Of a DNA stretch of 64,000 nt, positions 8,783 through 18,211 are shown in pieces. Both the position numbers and the translations under genes were made by a program. How positions within the stretch are numbered: the first letter of the stretch is position 1; the number at the start of each line of letters is the position of its first letter. This DNA comes from Serpens sp035497915 (GTDB taxonomy: Bacteria; Pseudomonadota; Gammaproteobacteria; Pseudomonadales; Pseudomonadaceae): contig NZ_DATJCS010000051.1 in the NCBI RefSeq assembly GCF_035497915.1, positions 1 to 64,000 on the forward strand, written 5' to 3'. The notes under the pieces were generated by a model. That model was not told the origin of the DNA. It did not search any database and worked only from the letters and a program-made list of their open reading frames with translations.

Positions 8783-9599
8783 CTGCCGGTTGCTGGTGAC
8801 CGGCGCCAGCGGTGGCATCGGCCAGGCGCTGGTCGAGCGGCTGTGTGACGGCGGCGCCCGGCTGCTGCTGGTCGGTCGCGATCGCCTGGCGCTGGAGCAA
8901 CTGGCCGAGCGCTTTCCCGGCCAGGTGGAGACGGTCTGCGCGGACCTGGCGGACCGTGCGGACCGTCAACGGGTGCTGATCGCCGTCCGCCACTTCGAGG
9001 ATTTCAACGGGGTGATCAGCGCCGCCGGGATCAACAGCTTCAGCCTGTTCGAGGAGCAGGACGAGGCGTCCATCGAGCGCCTGATCAGCGTGAACGTCAC
9101 CGCCACCCTGCAGCTGCTGCGCCTGCTGCTGCCCGAACTGCGCCGCGCGCCGCGCGCGCTGGTGATCAACCTGGGCTCCACCTTCGGTTCGCTCGGTTAT
9201 CCGGGCTTCGCCGCCTACTGCGCCAGCAAGTTCGCCGTGCGCGGTTTCAGCGAGGCGCTGCGCCGCGAAATGGCGGATACCGCCGTCAGGGTGCTGTACA
9301 TCGCGCCGCGTGCCACGCGCACGGCGATGAACGCCGGGCCGGTGGTGGCCATGAACGATGCGCTGGGCGTGGCCATGGACGATCCCCGCCAGGTGGCCGG
9401 GCAGATCGCCCGGGCCATCGAGGCCGAGCGCGAGGAGCTCTATCTCGGCTGGCCGGAGCGCTTCTTCGTGTTCCTCAACCAGTTGCTGCCCCGGCTGGTC
9501 GACCGCGCGCTGCAGCGCCAGCTGCCGGTCATCCGTCGCTTCGCCCGTGGGGCGGAGTCTGCCTTGTCTTCTACCTCTTCCGGAGATCAACACCCATGA
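8769..9599 (+). CDS. Short-chain dehydrogenase/reductase (SDR)
   Basis: This 276-aa classical SDR carries the nucleotide-binding TGASGGIG motif near the N-terminus and a catalytic triad made of Ser137, Tyr150 and Lys154 (YCASK). It likely oxidises or reduces an alcohol or ketone with NAD(P)(H). After the Rossmann domain there is a C-terminal tail with a hydrophobic LYLGWPERFFVFLNQLLP stretch, suggesting membrane association or a lipid substrate. The start at 8769 lies inside the diiron oxidase gene; its stop overlaps the TPR gene by 4 nt (ATGA). It belongs to the five-gene cassette 6001-10246. Confidence 0.85.
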   Translation: MRLADCRLLVTGASGGIGQALVERLCDGGARLLLVGRDRLALEQLAERFPGQVETVCADLADRADRQRVLIAVRHFEDFNGVISAAGINSFSLFEEQDEASIERLISVNVTATLQLLRLLLPELRRAPRALVINLGSTFGSLGYPGFAAYCASKFAVRGFSEALRREMADTAVRVLYIAPRATRTAMNAGPVVAMNDALGVAMDDPRQVAGQIARAIEAEREELYLGWPERFFVFLNQLLPRLVDRALQRQLPVIRRFARGAESALSSTSSGDQHP

Positions 9600-10246
9600 C
9601 TATCCGACTCGGTATCGGCGCCGTCCTGCTGGCCCTGGCCAGCCAGTCCGTCTTCGCCCTCGACGCCGCCAGCGAACAGGAGCTCGCGCACCTGCAGGAG
9701 CGCTGGGCGCAGATCAACTACGAGCTGCCCGAGGCGCGCCGCGAGGCCGCCTTCGAACAGCTCGCCAGCCAGGCCGAGGCCGCCACGCGGCGCAACCCTG
9801 ATTCGGCGGAGCTGAAGAGCTGGCAGGGCATCATCCTCAGCACCTGGGCCGGCGCCAAGGGCGGCCTGGGCGCGCTCGGGCTGGTCAAGCAGGCGCGCAC
9901 GGTGTTCGAAGAATCGCTGGCGCTCGATCCGCAGGCGCTCGACGGTTCGGCATCCACCAGCCTGGCCACCCTGTATTACCAGGTGCCGGGCTGGCCGATC
10001 GGCTTCGGCGACAAGGCCAAGGCCGCCGAACTGTTCGATCAGGCGCTGCGCCTCAATCCGCACGGCCTGGACGTCAATTACTTCCATGCCGACTTCCTGT
10101 TCCGCGAAGGCCGCTACCCGGAAGCCCGCGCGGCGCTTGAGAAGGCGCTGGCCGCGCCCGACCGCCCGGGCCGCGAGCTGGCTGATGCCGGCCGGCGCCA
10201 GGAGGCACAGCGCCTGCTGGAACAGGTCGAAGAAGAACTGGAATAA
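9596..10246 (+). CDS. Periplasmic tetratricopeptide-repeat protein
   Basis: This 216-aa protein has an N-terminal signal peptide (residues 1 to about 22, cleaved near VFA-LDA) and helical repeats with TPR spacing. Examples are ARTVFEESLALDPQALDG and KAAELFDQALRLNPHGLD. It resembles the TAtT-type TPR proteins of TRAP transporters, but no transporter genes are nearby. It ends the cassette and is coupled to the SDR by ATGA. A scaffold or carrier role in the periplasm for the product of the upstream enzymes is inference. A GC-rich hairpin follows before the regulator gene. Confidence 0.7.
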   Translation: MTIRLGIGAVLLALASQSVFALDAASEQELAHLQERWAQINYELPEARREAAFEQLASQAEAATRRNPDSAELKSWQGIILSTWAGAKGGLGALGLVKQARTVFEESLALDPQALDGSASTSLATLYYQVPGWPIGFGDKAKAAELFDQALRLNPHGLDVNYFHADFLFREGRYPEARAALEKALAAPDRPGRELADAGRRQEAQRLLEQVEEELE

Positions 10247-10265
10247 CGGCTGCGCCCGGCGTTGA

Positions 10266-10285
10266 ATGCCGGGATTGCCCGGCAT
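10266..10285 (+). repeat. Perfect 8-bp inverted repeat between operon end and regulator gene
   Basis: ATGCCGGG-ATTG-CCCGGCAT forms an 8-bp stem with a 4-nt loop, 16 nt before the regulator start codon. There is no T-run, so it is not a classical terminator. It could limit read-through or stabilise the upstream mRNA. Confidence 0.4.
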
Positions 10286-10300
10286 GGTGGAAACCGCGTT

Positions 10301-10960
10301 ATGCGCATTCTGTTGGTGGAAGACGATCCGGCGCTCGGCGAGGGCATTCGCACGGCACTCAAGCCCGAGGCCTACACGGTGGACTGGCTGCGCGACGGCG
10401 CCGCGGCGCTGCACGCGCTCACTCATGAGACCTTCGATCTGGCGATTCTCGACCTGGGCCTGCCACGCCTCGATGGCCTGCAGGTGCTGCGGCGCCTGCG
10501 CGCCGCCGCCAATCCGGTGCCGGTACTGGTGCTTACCGCCCGCGACGCGACCAGCGATCGCATCGCCGGGCTGGACGCCGGTGCGGACGACTATCTGGTC
10601 AAGCCGTTCGATGTCGAGGAGCTCAAGGCCCGGTTGCGTGCGTTGCTGCGGCGCAGCTTCAGCCGCCCGCAGCCGCTGCTCGAGTACCGGGGCATCTGTC
10701 TGGACCCGGTGACCCAGCAGGTCAGCTACCAGGGGCAGGAGATCAGCCTGCCGCGCAAGGAATACTTGCTGCTGCACGAACTGCTGTCCCAGCCGGGGCG
10801 GGTGCTGACCCGCGACCGACTGGGACAGGTGCTCTACGGCTGGGACCAGGACGTGGAGAGCAATGCCCTGGAGGTGCATATCCATCACCTGCGCCGCAAG
10901 TTCTTTCCCGAGCTGATCCGCACCGTGCGCGGGGTCGGCTATCTGGTGGACAAATGCTGA
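10301..10960 (+). CDS. OmpR/PmrA-type response regulator (QseB/BqsR-like)
   Basis: This 219-aa regulator has a receiver domain (phospho-acceptor Asp51, acidic pocket EDD at 7-9, and KPF in ADDYLVKPFD) and a C-terminal winged-helix domain ending VEVHIHHLRRK-like and TVRGVGYLVD. This subfamily includes PmrA, QseB and BqsR/CarR. It probably activates the CTAAG-N6-TTAAG boxes at 5935 and 12366, since that half-site and spacing suit its subfamily. It overlaps the sensor kinase gene by 7 nt. The signal cannot be read from sequence; the iron-related neighbours (diiron oxidase, hemerythrin-tailed metal ATPase) make Fe2+ or another divalent metal an attractive guess. Confidence 0.85.
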   Translation: MRILLVEDDPALGEGIRTALKPEAYTVDWLRDGAAALHALTHETFDLAILDLGLPRLDGLQVLRRLRAAANPVPVLVLTARDATSDRIAGLDAGADDYLVKPFDVEELKARLRALLRRSFSRPQPLLEYRGICLDPVTQQVSYQGQEISLPRKEYLLLHELLSQPGRVLTRDRLGQVLYGWDQDVESNALEVHIHHLRRKFFPELIRTVRGVGYLVDKC

Positions 10961-12369
10961 GACCCTCGATTCGCAACCGCACCCTGCTGCTGGTGCTCTG
11001 CACCCTGGCCATCGGCCTGACCCTGATCGCCCGGCAGAGCTACAGCGACGCCCGCCACGAGATCGAGGAGCTGTTCGACGCCCAACTGGCGCAGAGCGCC
11101 CGGCTGTTGCAGGGCATGCTGCGCAGCGGCATGGACGCGACGGGCCTGGGTGAGCTACAGGCGGCGCTGGACGAGGCGGTGCGCTACCGGCACGACGCCG
11201 AACTGGCCGGACACGCCTATGAAAGCAAGCTGGGCTTCCAGGCCTACGACGGCCGGGGGCGGCTGATCCTGCGTTCCTCCAGCGCCCCCGCGCAGTCGTT
11301 GCTGGAACTGCTCGGCGGGGTGGGCGAGGCGCAGGCGGGCTTCCATGACCTGCGGCTGGGCGACTTCCAGTGGCGCCTGTTCCTGCTCGACGATGTCGGC
11401 GATGGCCTGCGCATCCTGGTCGGCGAGCGCGACGACGTGCGTGGCGAGCTGGTCGGCAAGATCGCCCGGCGCAGCCTGCTGCCCGATCTGCTCGGTCTGC
11501 CGCTGGTGGCGGTGCTGGTCTGGCTGGCGGTGGGCTGGGGGTTGCGACCGCTGGCGCGCATGGCGCAGTTGTTGCGCGGACGCGCCGCCGACGATCTGTC
11601 GCCGCTGCTGCTGGCGCCCCTGCCGCTGGAGCTGGAGCCGGTCGCCGCGTCGCTGAACCGCCTGCTGCATCAGCTCAACCAGTTGATGGCGCGCGAGAAG
11701 CGCTTCATCGCCGATGCCGCCCACGAGCTGCGCACGCCGCTGGCGGTGCTGCGCATCCATGCCCAGAACGCGCTCGCCGCCGCCGATGAGGCGGAGCGCG
11801 AGCGCGCCCTGCGCCTGCTGATCGGCGGCGTCGACCGCACCACCCGGGTAGTCGGGCAACTGCTGACCCTGGCCCGACTGGAGCCCGAGGCGCAGGCATT
11901 GCAGCGACGTCCCGTGGATCTTGCGCTGCTGGCGCGCGAAACCCTGGCCGAACTCACGCCGCTGGCCCTCAGTCGCGATCAGGAACTGACCTTGGAGGCT
12001 GACGGGGCCGGGGAGTGGCGGCTGACCGGCGATGCCGCCGGCCTGGCCACCCTGTTGCAGAACCTGGTAGGCAACGCGCTGGAATACACCCCGGCGGGCG
12101 GGCGCATCCAGGTGAGCCTGCGCACGCTGCCCGATGCCGTGCTGCTCGAGGTCGACGACAGTGGCCCGGGGGTGCCGGCCGAGCAGCGCCCGCAACTGCT
12201 GGAGCGCTTCTTCCGCCTGGGCGGGGGGGAGGGTGCCGGACTCGGCCTGGCCATCGTTGCGCGTATCGCCGAGTTGCACGGCGCCGAACTGGAGCTGCTG
12301 GATTCCCCCCTGGGTGGCTTGCGCGTCGCCGTGCGCTTCCCCGCGGGAACGCCGCAGCGCCATCACTAA
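10954..12369 (+). CDS. Sensor histidine kinase (QseC/PmrB/BqsS-like)
   Basis: This 471-aa membrane kinase has a first transmembrane helix at about residues 9-26, a periplasmic sensor region, a second helix at about 172-194, and a HisKA domain with His257 in AADAAHELRTPLAVLR. The HATPase domain carries the N box (NLVGNALEYTP), G1 (DDSGPGV) and G2 (GAGLGLAI). The periplasmic part begins ARHEIEELFDAQL, which contains an ExxE pair (E36, E39); ExxE motifs bind Fe3+ or Fe2+ in PmrB and BqsS, but the segment is also common in QseC relatives. It forms an operon with the regulator. Its stop codon lies within the second regulator box. Confidence 0.85.
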   Translation: MLRPSIRNRTLLLVLCTLAIGLTLIARQSYSDARHEIEELFDAQLAQSARLLQGMLRSGMDATGLGELQAALDEAVRYRHDAELAGHAYESKLGFQAYDGRGRLILRSSSAPAQSLLELLGGVGEAQAGFHDLRLGDFQWRLFLLDDVGDGLRILVGERDDVRGELVGKIARRSLLPDLLGLPLVAVLVWLAVGWGLRPLARMAQLLRGRAADDLSPLLLAPLPLELEPVAASLNRLLHQLNQLMAREKRFIADAAHELRTPLAVLRIHAQNALAAADEAERERALRLLIGGVDRTTRVVGQLLTLARLEPEAQALQRRPVDLALLARETLAELTPLALSRDQELTLEADGAGEWRLTGDAAGLATLLQNLVGNALEYTPAGGRIQVSLRTLPDAVLLEVDDSGPGVPAEQRPQLLERFFRLGGGEGAGLGLAIVARIAELHGAELELLDSPLGGLRVAVRFPAGTPQRHH

Positions 12370-12381
12370 GCTTGGGTTAAG
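12366..12381 (+). promoter_or_regulatory. Second CTAAG-N6-TTAAG box, upstream of cytochrome b561
   Basis: The sequence reads CTAAG-CTTGGG-TTAAG, with the same half-sites and the same 6-nt spacing as the box at 5935. It also ends 50 nt before the next start codon and is followed about 9 nt later by TTACTC, a possible -10. It overlaps the stop codon of the sensor gene, so the b561-ATPase pair can be induced separately from the kinase. Confidence 0.55.
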
Positions 12382-12430
12382 GAAGGCCCGTTACTCTCGC
12401 CGCCGTATTCCTACCTCGAGGACCTTCCCC

Positions 12431-12952
12431 ATGAACGCCAATCGCTACAGTCCCATGAGCATCGGCCTGCACTGGCTGATGCTGCTGCTGATCGCGGCGG
12501 TGTACGCCACCATCGAGCTGAAGGGCAACTTCCCCAAGGGCAGCGAGCCCCGCGAACTGCTCAAGCACTGGCACTTCATGCTGGGCCTGAGCGTGTTCGC
12601 GCTGGTCTGGCTGCGTCTGCTGGCGCGCTGGATCAAGCCGGTGGCCAACCTGCCGGGCTGGCCGGAGCGCTTTGCCCGCGTGATGCACCTGGCCTTGTAC
12701 GCCCTGATGATCGGCCTGCCAGTGCTCGGCTGGCTGACCCTGAGCGCCGCCGGCAAGCCGATTCCCTTCTTCGGCCTGGAGCTGCCGGCACTGGTGCCGG
12801 TCAACGCCGAGCGGGCCGGGCAGTACAAGGAGCTGCACGAGCTGCTGGGCCAGGCCGGTTACTGGCTGATCGGCCTGCATGCCGTCGCGGCGCTGCTGCA
12901 TCACTATGTGCTGCGTGACGATACACTGCGCCGCATGTTGCCCCGGACCTGA
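12431..12952 (+). CDS. Cytochrome b561 (CybB/YceJ-type)
   Basis: This 173-aa protein has four hydrophobic helices and histidines at the expected heme-ligand positions: IGLHWLM in helix 1, KHWHFMLG in helix 2, and LHELLGQAG and IGLHAVAALLHHY in the last helices. CybB-type proteins bind two b hemes in the inner membrane and move electrons between quinol and partners such as superoxide. It starts 50 nt after a regulator box and is followed after 10 nt by the P1B ATPase gene, so it likely heads a two-gene unit controlled by the adjacent two-component system. Confidence 0.85.
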   Translation: MNANRYSPMSIGLHWLMLLLIAAVYATIELKGNFPKGSEPRELLKHWHFMLGLSVFALVWLRLLARWIKPVANLPGWPERFARVMHLALYALMIGLPVLGWLTLSAAGKPIPFFGLELPALVPVNAERAGQYKELHELLGQAGYWLIGLHAVAALLHHYVLRDDTLRRMLPRT

Positions 12953-12962
12953 TGGACCCTGC

Positions 12963-15239
12963 ATGAGTCGAACGCCCGCCTGGCTGAACCCGCTGCTGCT
13001 GATCATTACCCTGCTGGCGGTGCCGGTCGGGCTGCTGGCTCCGGAACGCCAGGCGTTCTGGGTGTGGGGCGCCAGCGCGCTGCTCGCGGCGGCGGTGCTG
13101 CTGGTGGAAATCGTGCTGCGGCTGCTGCGCCGCGAGGTGGGTGTCGACCTGATCGCGCTGCTGGCCATCCTCGCCGCCCTGGCGGTCGGCGAGGCGCTGG
13201 TCGCCGCGATCATCGCCCTCATGCTGGCCGGTGGCCGCCTGCTGGAATCCTGGACCGAGCAGCGCGCCGAGCGCGAGCTGCACCGCCTGGTCGATCGCGC
13301 GCCCCGCCAGGCCTGGCGCTACCGGGGCGATAGCCTGGAACAGGTCACCATCGAACAGGTGGTACCCGGCGACACCCTGCTGGTGCGCCTGGGCGAAGTG
13401 GTGCCGGTGGACGGCGAGGTGCTGTCCGGCGAGGCGGTCCTGGATGAGTCGGCGCTGACCGGCGAGGCCCTGCCGGTGCGCCGCCAGGCCGGCGAGGCGG
13501 TGCGCAGCGGGGTGGTCAACGCCGGAGCGCCGTTCGACCTGCGCGCGAGCCGGCCGGCGGAGCAGAGCACCTATGCCGGCATCGTGGCGATGGTGGAGGC
13601 CGCGCGCGGTTCGCGGGCGCCCTTCGTGCGCCTGGCCGACCGCTACGCGCTGGCGCTGATTCCGCTGACCCTCGGGCTGGCCGGGCTCGCCTGGTGGCTC
13701 AGCGGCGACGTGCTGCGCGCCCTGGCGGTGCTGGTGGTGGCCACGCCCTGTCCGCTGATTCTCGCCGCGCCGGTGGCGATCATCGGCGGCATCTCGCGCA
13801 GCGCCCGGCGCGGCGTGCTGATCAAGGATGGCGCGACCCTGGAGGCGCTGGCGCTGGCCCGGCGCTTCTTCTTCGACAAGACCGGTACCCTGACCGCCGG
13901 CAACGTGACCCTCGACGGCGTGGAAAGCGCCGGCCGCCATTCTCCGGCCCGCTTGCTGGCCTGGGGCGCCGCCCTGGCCCAGGCCTCCCCGCATCTGGTG
14001 TCGCGGGCGCTGGTGCGCGCGGCCACCGAGCAGGGGCTGAACCTGGTCACGCCACACGAGGTGCGCGAAGTGCCGGGCGCGGGACTCAGCGGCCAGGTGG
14101 ACGGCCATCACATCGCCTTTGGCAGCTTCGATTACGTGGCGTTGGGCGCCGTGGCGACCCCCGGTATCGAGGCGCTGCGCCGGCGCATGGCTTACGAGCT
14201 GGCCGCCGGCAGCTTCATTGCCGTGGACGGCCATATCGAAGGGGTGGCGCTGTTCGCCGACCGGCTGCGTCTGGAAACCCCCTATACCCTGCGGGCGCTG
14301 CGCCGCGCCGGGGTCGAACGGATGGTCATGCTGACCGGCGACCAGCGGGAGGCCGCCGAGGTGATCGGCCGTGCCGCCGGGGTCGACGAGGTGCGCGCCG
14401 GGCTGACGCCGCTGCAGAAGGTCGAGTCGGTGGCCCAAGGGCGCCGTCAGGGCCACACGGCGATGGTCGGCGACGGCATCAACGACGCGCCGGCGCTGGC
14501 CGCCGCCGATGTCGGCATCGCCCTGGCGGCGGGTGGCGGCACGGCCTCCTCGGAGGCGGCCAGCGTGGTGCTGCTGGTGGATCGTCTGGACCGCATCCCG
14601 GAAACCCTGCTGATCGCGCGCCGCTCGCGGCGCATCGCCGTGCAGAGCGTGGCGGTGGGCATGGGCCTGTCGCTGCTGGCCATGCTGTTCGCGGCGCTGG
14701 GCATGCTGCCGCCGCTGGCTGGCGCCCTGGTTCAGGAGGGCATCGACGTGCTGGTCATTCTCAACGCCCTGCGCGCCTTGCGCGGCGGCCGGCGCATCGC
14801 CGCCGCGGCGCTGGACAGCGAGCAGGTCGAGCGCCTGCGCCAGGAACATGCCGCGTTGGCGCCCTTGCTGGCACGGGTACACCGCCTGGCGGAGCGGCTG
14901 GCCGGCTTGCCGGCGGCCCAGGCCGGGCAGGAGGTGCGCGAGCTGGTGAGCGATCTGGAGCAACGTCTGCTACCCCACGAGCGCGAGGACGAGGATGCGC
15001 TGTTCCCGCGCCTGGCGGACAAGCTGGCCGGGGAAGACCCGCTCGCCGCGCTGAGCCACACGCACCGGGAGATCTTCCGCCTCGGCCACCTGCTGGGCCG
15101 CATGAGCGCCGACCTGGCCGACCCCCCGGACGCCGAGGCGCTGGCCGAGATCCAGCGGCGGCTGCTGCAGCTGGATATCGTCCTCAGCCTGCACTTCGCC
15201 GACGAAGACGAGCTGTACCACAACCTCGATAGCCGCTGA
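12963..15239 (+). CDS. P1B-type metal ATPase with C-terminal hemerythrin-like domain
   Basis: This 758-aa protein has an actuator domain (DESALTGEALPV), a membrane metal-site motif TPCP with Cys263, the phosphorylation motif DKTGTLT (Asp305) and the hinge GDGINDAPAL. There is no N-terminal HMA domain. From about residue 620 the protein continues into a hemerythrin-type four-helix domain with His/Glu motifs (LLPHEREDEDALFP, LSHTHREIF, LSLHFADEDELYH). The TPCP motif together with a C-terminal hemerythrin matches the P1B-5 class, whose studied member Nia of Sinorhizobium exports Fe2+ and Ni2+. Export of iron, nickel or cobalt is therefore likely, with the diiron domain as a metal or oxygen sensor. 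It sits in a probable unit with cytochrome b561. Confidence 0.8.
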   Translation: MSRTPAWLNPLLLIITLLAVPVGLLAPERQAFWVWGASALLAAAVLLVEIVLRLLRREVGVDLIALLAILAALAVGEALVAAIIALMLAGGRLLESWTEQRAERELHRLVDRAPRQAWRYRGDSLEQVTIEQVVPGDTLLVRLGEVVPVDGEVLSGEAVLDESALTGEALPVRRQAGEAVRSGVVNAGAPFDLRASRPAEQSTYAGIVAMVEAARGSRAPFVRLADRYALALIPLTLGLAGLAWWLSGDVLRALAVLVVATPCPLILAAPVAIIGGISRSARRGVLIKDGATLEALALARRFFFDKTGTLTAGNVTLDGVESAGRHSPARLLAWGAALAQASPHLVSRALVRAATEQGLNLVTPHEVREVPGAGLSGQVDGHHIAFGSFDYVALGAVATPGIEALRRRMAYELAAGSFIAVDGHIEGVALFADRLRLETPYTLRALRRAGVERMVMLTGDQREAAEVIGRAAGVDEVRAGLTPLQKVESVAQGRRQGHTAMVGDGINDAPALAAADVGIALAAGGGTASSEAASVVLLVDRLDRIPETLLIARRSRRIAVQSVAVGMGLSLLAMLFAALGMLPPLAGALVQEGIDVLVILNALRALRGGRRIAAAALDSEQVERLRQEHAALAPLLARVHRLAERLAGLPAAQAGQEVRELVSDLEQRLLPHEREDEDALFPRLADKLAGEDPLAALSHTHREIFRLGHLLGRMSADLADPPDAEALAEIQRRLLQLDIVLSLHFADEDELYHNLDSR

Positions 15240-15257
15240 GCGACTGCCGGCCTACAT

Positions 15258-15353
15258 TGTGGGGCCGGCTTTACGCCGGCCAGCGGAGGTCGGGTACCCG
15301 CGCGCCTTGGTGGCGCTCCCACCTCCGTAGGCCGGGATAAACCCGGCCCCACA
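15258..15353. repeat. REPIN-like palindromic repeat, copy 1
   Basis: A 96-bp unit begins TGTGGGGCCGGC and ends with its reverse complement, GCCGGCCCC-type, as CCGGCCCCACA. Inside are GGCTTTACGCCGGCC and GGCCGGGATAAACCCGGCC, two REP-like hairpins facing each other. It is about 85% identical by eye to the unit at 15395. Such paired REPs are spread by RAYT transposases in Pseudomonas; none is in this window. Confidence 0.75.
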
Positions 15354-15394
15354 GGCTCGTGCCGGCGCCGCAAGGCTGGTGTGGTTGCTGCCTT

Positions 15395-15489
15395 TGTAGG
15401 GCCGGCTTTACGCCGGCCAGCGGAGGTGGGTGCCTGTGCGCCTTGGTGGCGTTCCCACCTTCGTCGGCCGGGATAAACCCGGCCCTACA
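15395..15489. repeat. REPIN-like palindromic repeat, copy 2
   Basis: A 95-bp unit in the same orientation as copy 1 begins TGTAGGGCCGGC and ends CCGGCCCTACA. The flanks of each unit are mutually complementary, including compensating G/A and C/T changes between the two copies (GTGGGG/CCCCAC versus GTAGGG/CCCTAC). This indicates selection or copying of a folded single strand. The two units fill most of the 346-bp gap before the GroEL-like gene. Confidence 0.75.
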
Positions 15490-15585
15490 GTTTGGCGGCC
15501 GCGGTGCATACATCGCCGCGCTGGAGCTTTCCCGCGCCCTCGCCAGTCGAACGCGCAGAACCGTCTGCGTCGAGGAGGCGAGGCC

Positions 15586-17212
<1,627 letters not shown>

Positions 17213-17222
17213 TTCCGTACCG

Positions 17223-18185
17223 TTACGTCTGGATGCCGTAATTCTCCGCCAACTGCGCCGCGACCATCGCCGTGGAATCCAGAACGGTCAGCCGGCGCGC
17301 GGCCAATTCGGCGGGCAGGCGGAACGGCGGCACCGTATCGCACAGGACGATGCCTTCGAACAGCGGGCTTTCCAGCAGCTCGGTGCCGCCGGTGAACAAG
17401 CCGTGGGCGGCGGCGGCAAACAGGCGCGAGGCGCCAGCCTCATGGCAGGCGCTGGCGGCGCGCAGCAGGGTGCCACCGGTGCTGATCAGGTCATCGATGA
17501 CGATCGCCACCTTGCCGCGCACCTCGCCGACCAGCAGGGCGCCGGTGACCACGTCATTGGCCCGGTATTTCTCCATGTAGGCGCTGCCCACCGGCCGGCC
17601 GATGCGTCGCTGCAGGGCCTGGCGGAACAGTTCGGCGCGCTTGGCGCCGCCGGCGTCCGGCGATACCGCCACCACGTCGGCCGAGGCGGCCAGCGGGGCG
17701 AAGTGTTCGGCGAACAGCTCGGCGCTGGCCAGATGCTGGGTGGGAATCCGGAAGGCGTTGTCGAAGGCCGCCAGGTTGTGGATTTCCAGGGCCATCAGGC
17801 GGTCGACGCCGCAGGCCTCGATGAGGCTCGCCAGGTAGCGGGTGATGACCGGATCCTGGTACTGGGTGCGGCGTTCCTTGCGGGCGTAGCACAGGTAGGG
17901 CGTGACCAGCTGCAGGTGGCGGGCGCCGGCGTCCTTCAGCGCGCCGCAGAAGAACAGCAGGCGGCACAGCTTGTCGTTGACGCTCTGGCGCTCGTCGCCG
18001 TAGAGGTTGTGCAGCACCACGACGTCGCGGCCGTTGACCCGCTCCAGGGCGCGGGTCTTGTGTTCGCCGTCCTCGAAGGTGCGTTCCTCGTGTTCGCCGA
18101 GGTCGCAACCGAGGCGCCGGGCGACCCGGCGGGCGTAGTCCTGGCTGCCGTGCAGGGCGAAGAAAAGCGGGCGTTCCGCAGACAT
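17223..18185 (-). CDS. Ribose-phosphate pyrophosphokinase-like protein (PRPP synthetase paralogue)
   Basis: This 320-aa protein has the two-domain PRPP synthetase layout with a pyrophosphate-type loop (SPDAGGAKRA) and the PRPP-binding motif VIDDLISTGGT (Asp231, Asp232). It could make PRPP from ribose-5-phosphate and ATP. The housekeeping prs normally sits next to ispE, so this looks like an accessory copy inside the stress island. The start at 18185 (MSAERPLFF) is favoured over 18218 because GGAGAGG lies 5 nt upstream. It is co-directional with the upstream phosphotransferase-like gene (26-nt gap) and converges with the GroEL-like gene. Confidence 0.8.
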   Translation of the reverse strand: MSAERPLFFALHGSQDYARRVARRLGCDLGEHEERTFEDGEHKTRALERVNGRDVVVLHNLYGDERQSVNDKLCRLLFFCGALKDAGARHLQLVTPYLCYARKERRTQYQDPVITRYLASLIEACGVDRLMALEIHNLAAFDNAFRIPTQHLASAELFAEHFAPLAASADVVAVSPDAGGAKRAELFRQALQRRIGRPVGSAYMEKYRANDVVTGALLVGEVRGKVAIVIDDLISTGGTLLRAASACHEAGASRLFAAAAHGLFTGGTELLESPLFEGIVLCDTVPPFRLPAELAARRLTVLDSTAMVAAQLAENYGIQT

Positions 18186-18211
18186 GTGCCTCTCCATGAT
18201 CGGGCCTGGGT

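Noticed and set aside
10266..10285. Terminator between the TPR gene and the response regulator gene
   Set aside because: There is a good stem but no T-run, so it is listed only as an inverted repeat.
15490..15585. CIRCE or heat-shock promoter before the GroEL paralogue
   Set aside because: No TTAGCACTC-N9-GAGTGCTAA palindrome and no convincing sigma-32 boxes were found.
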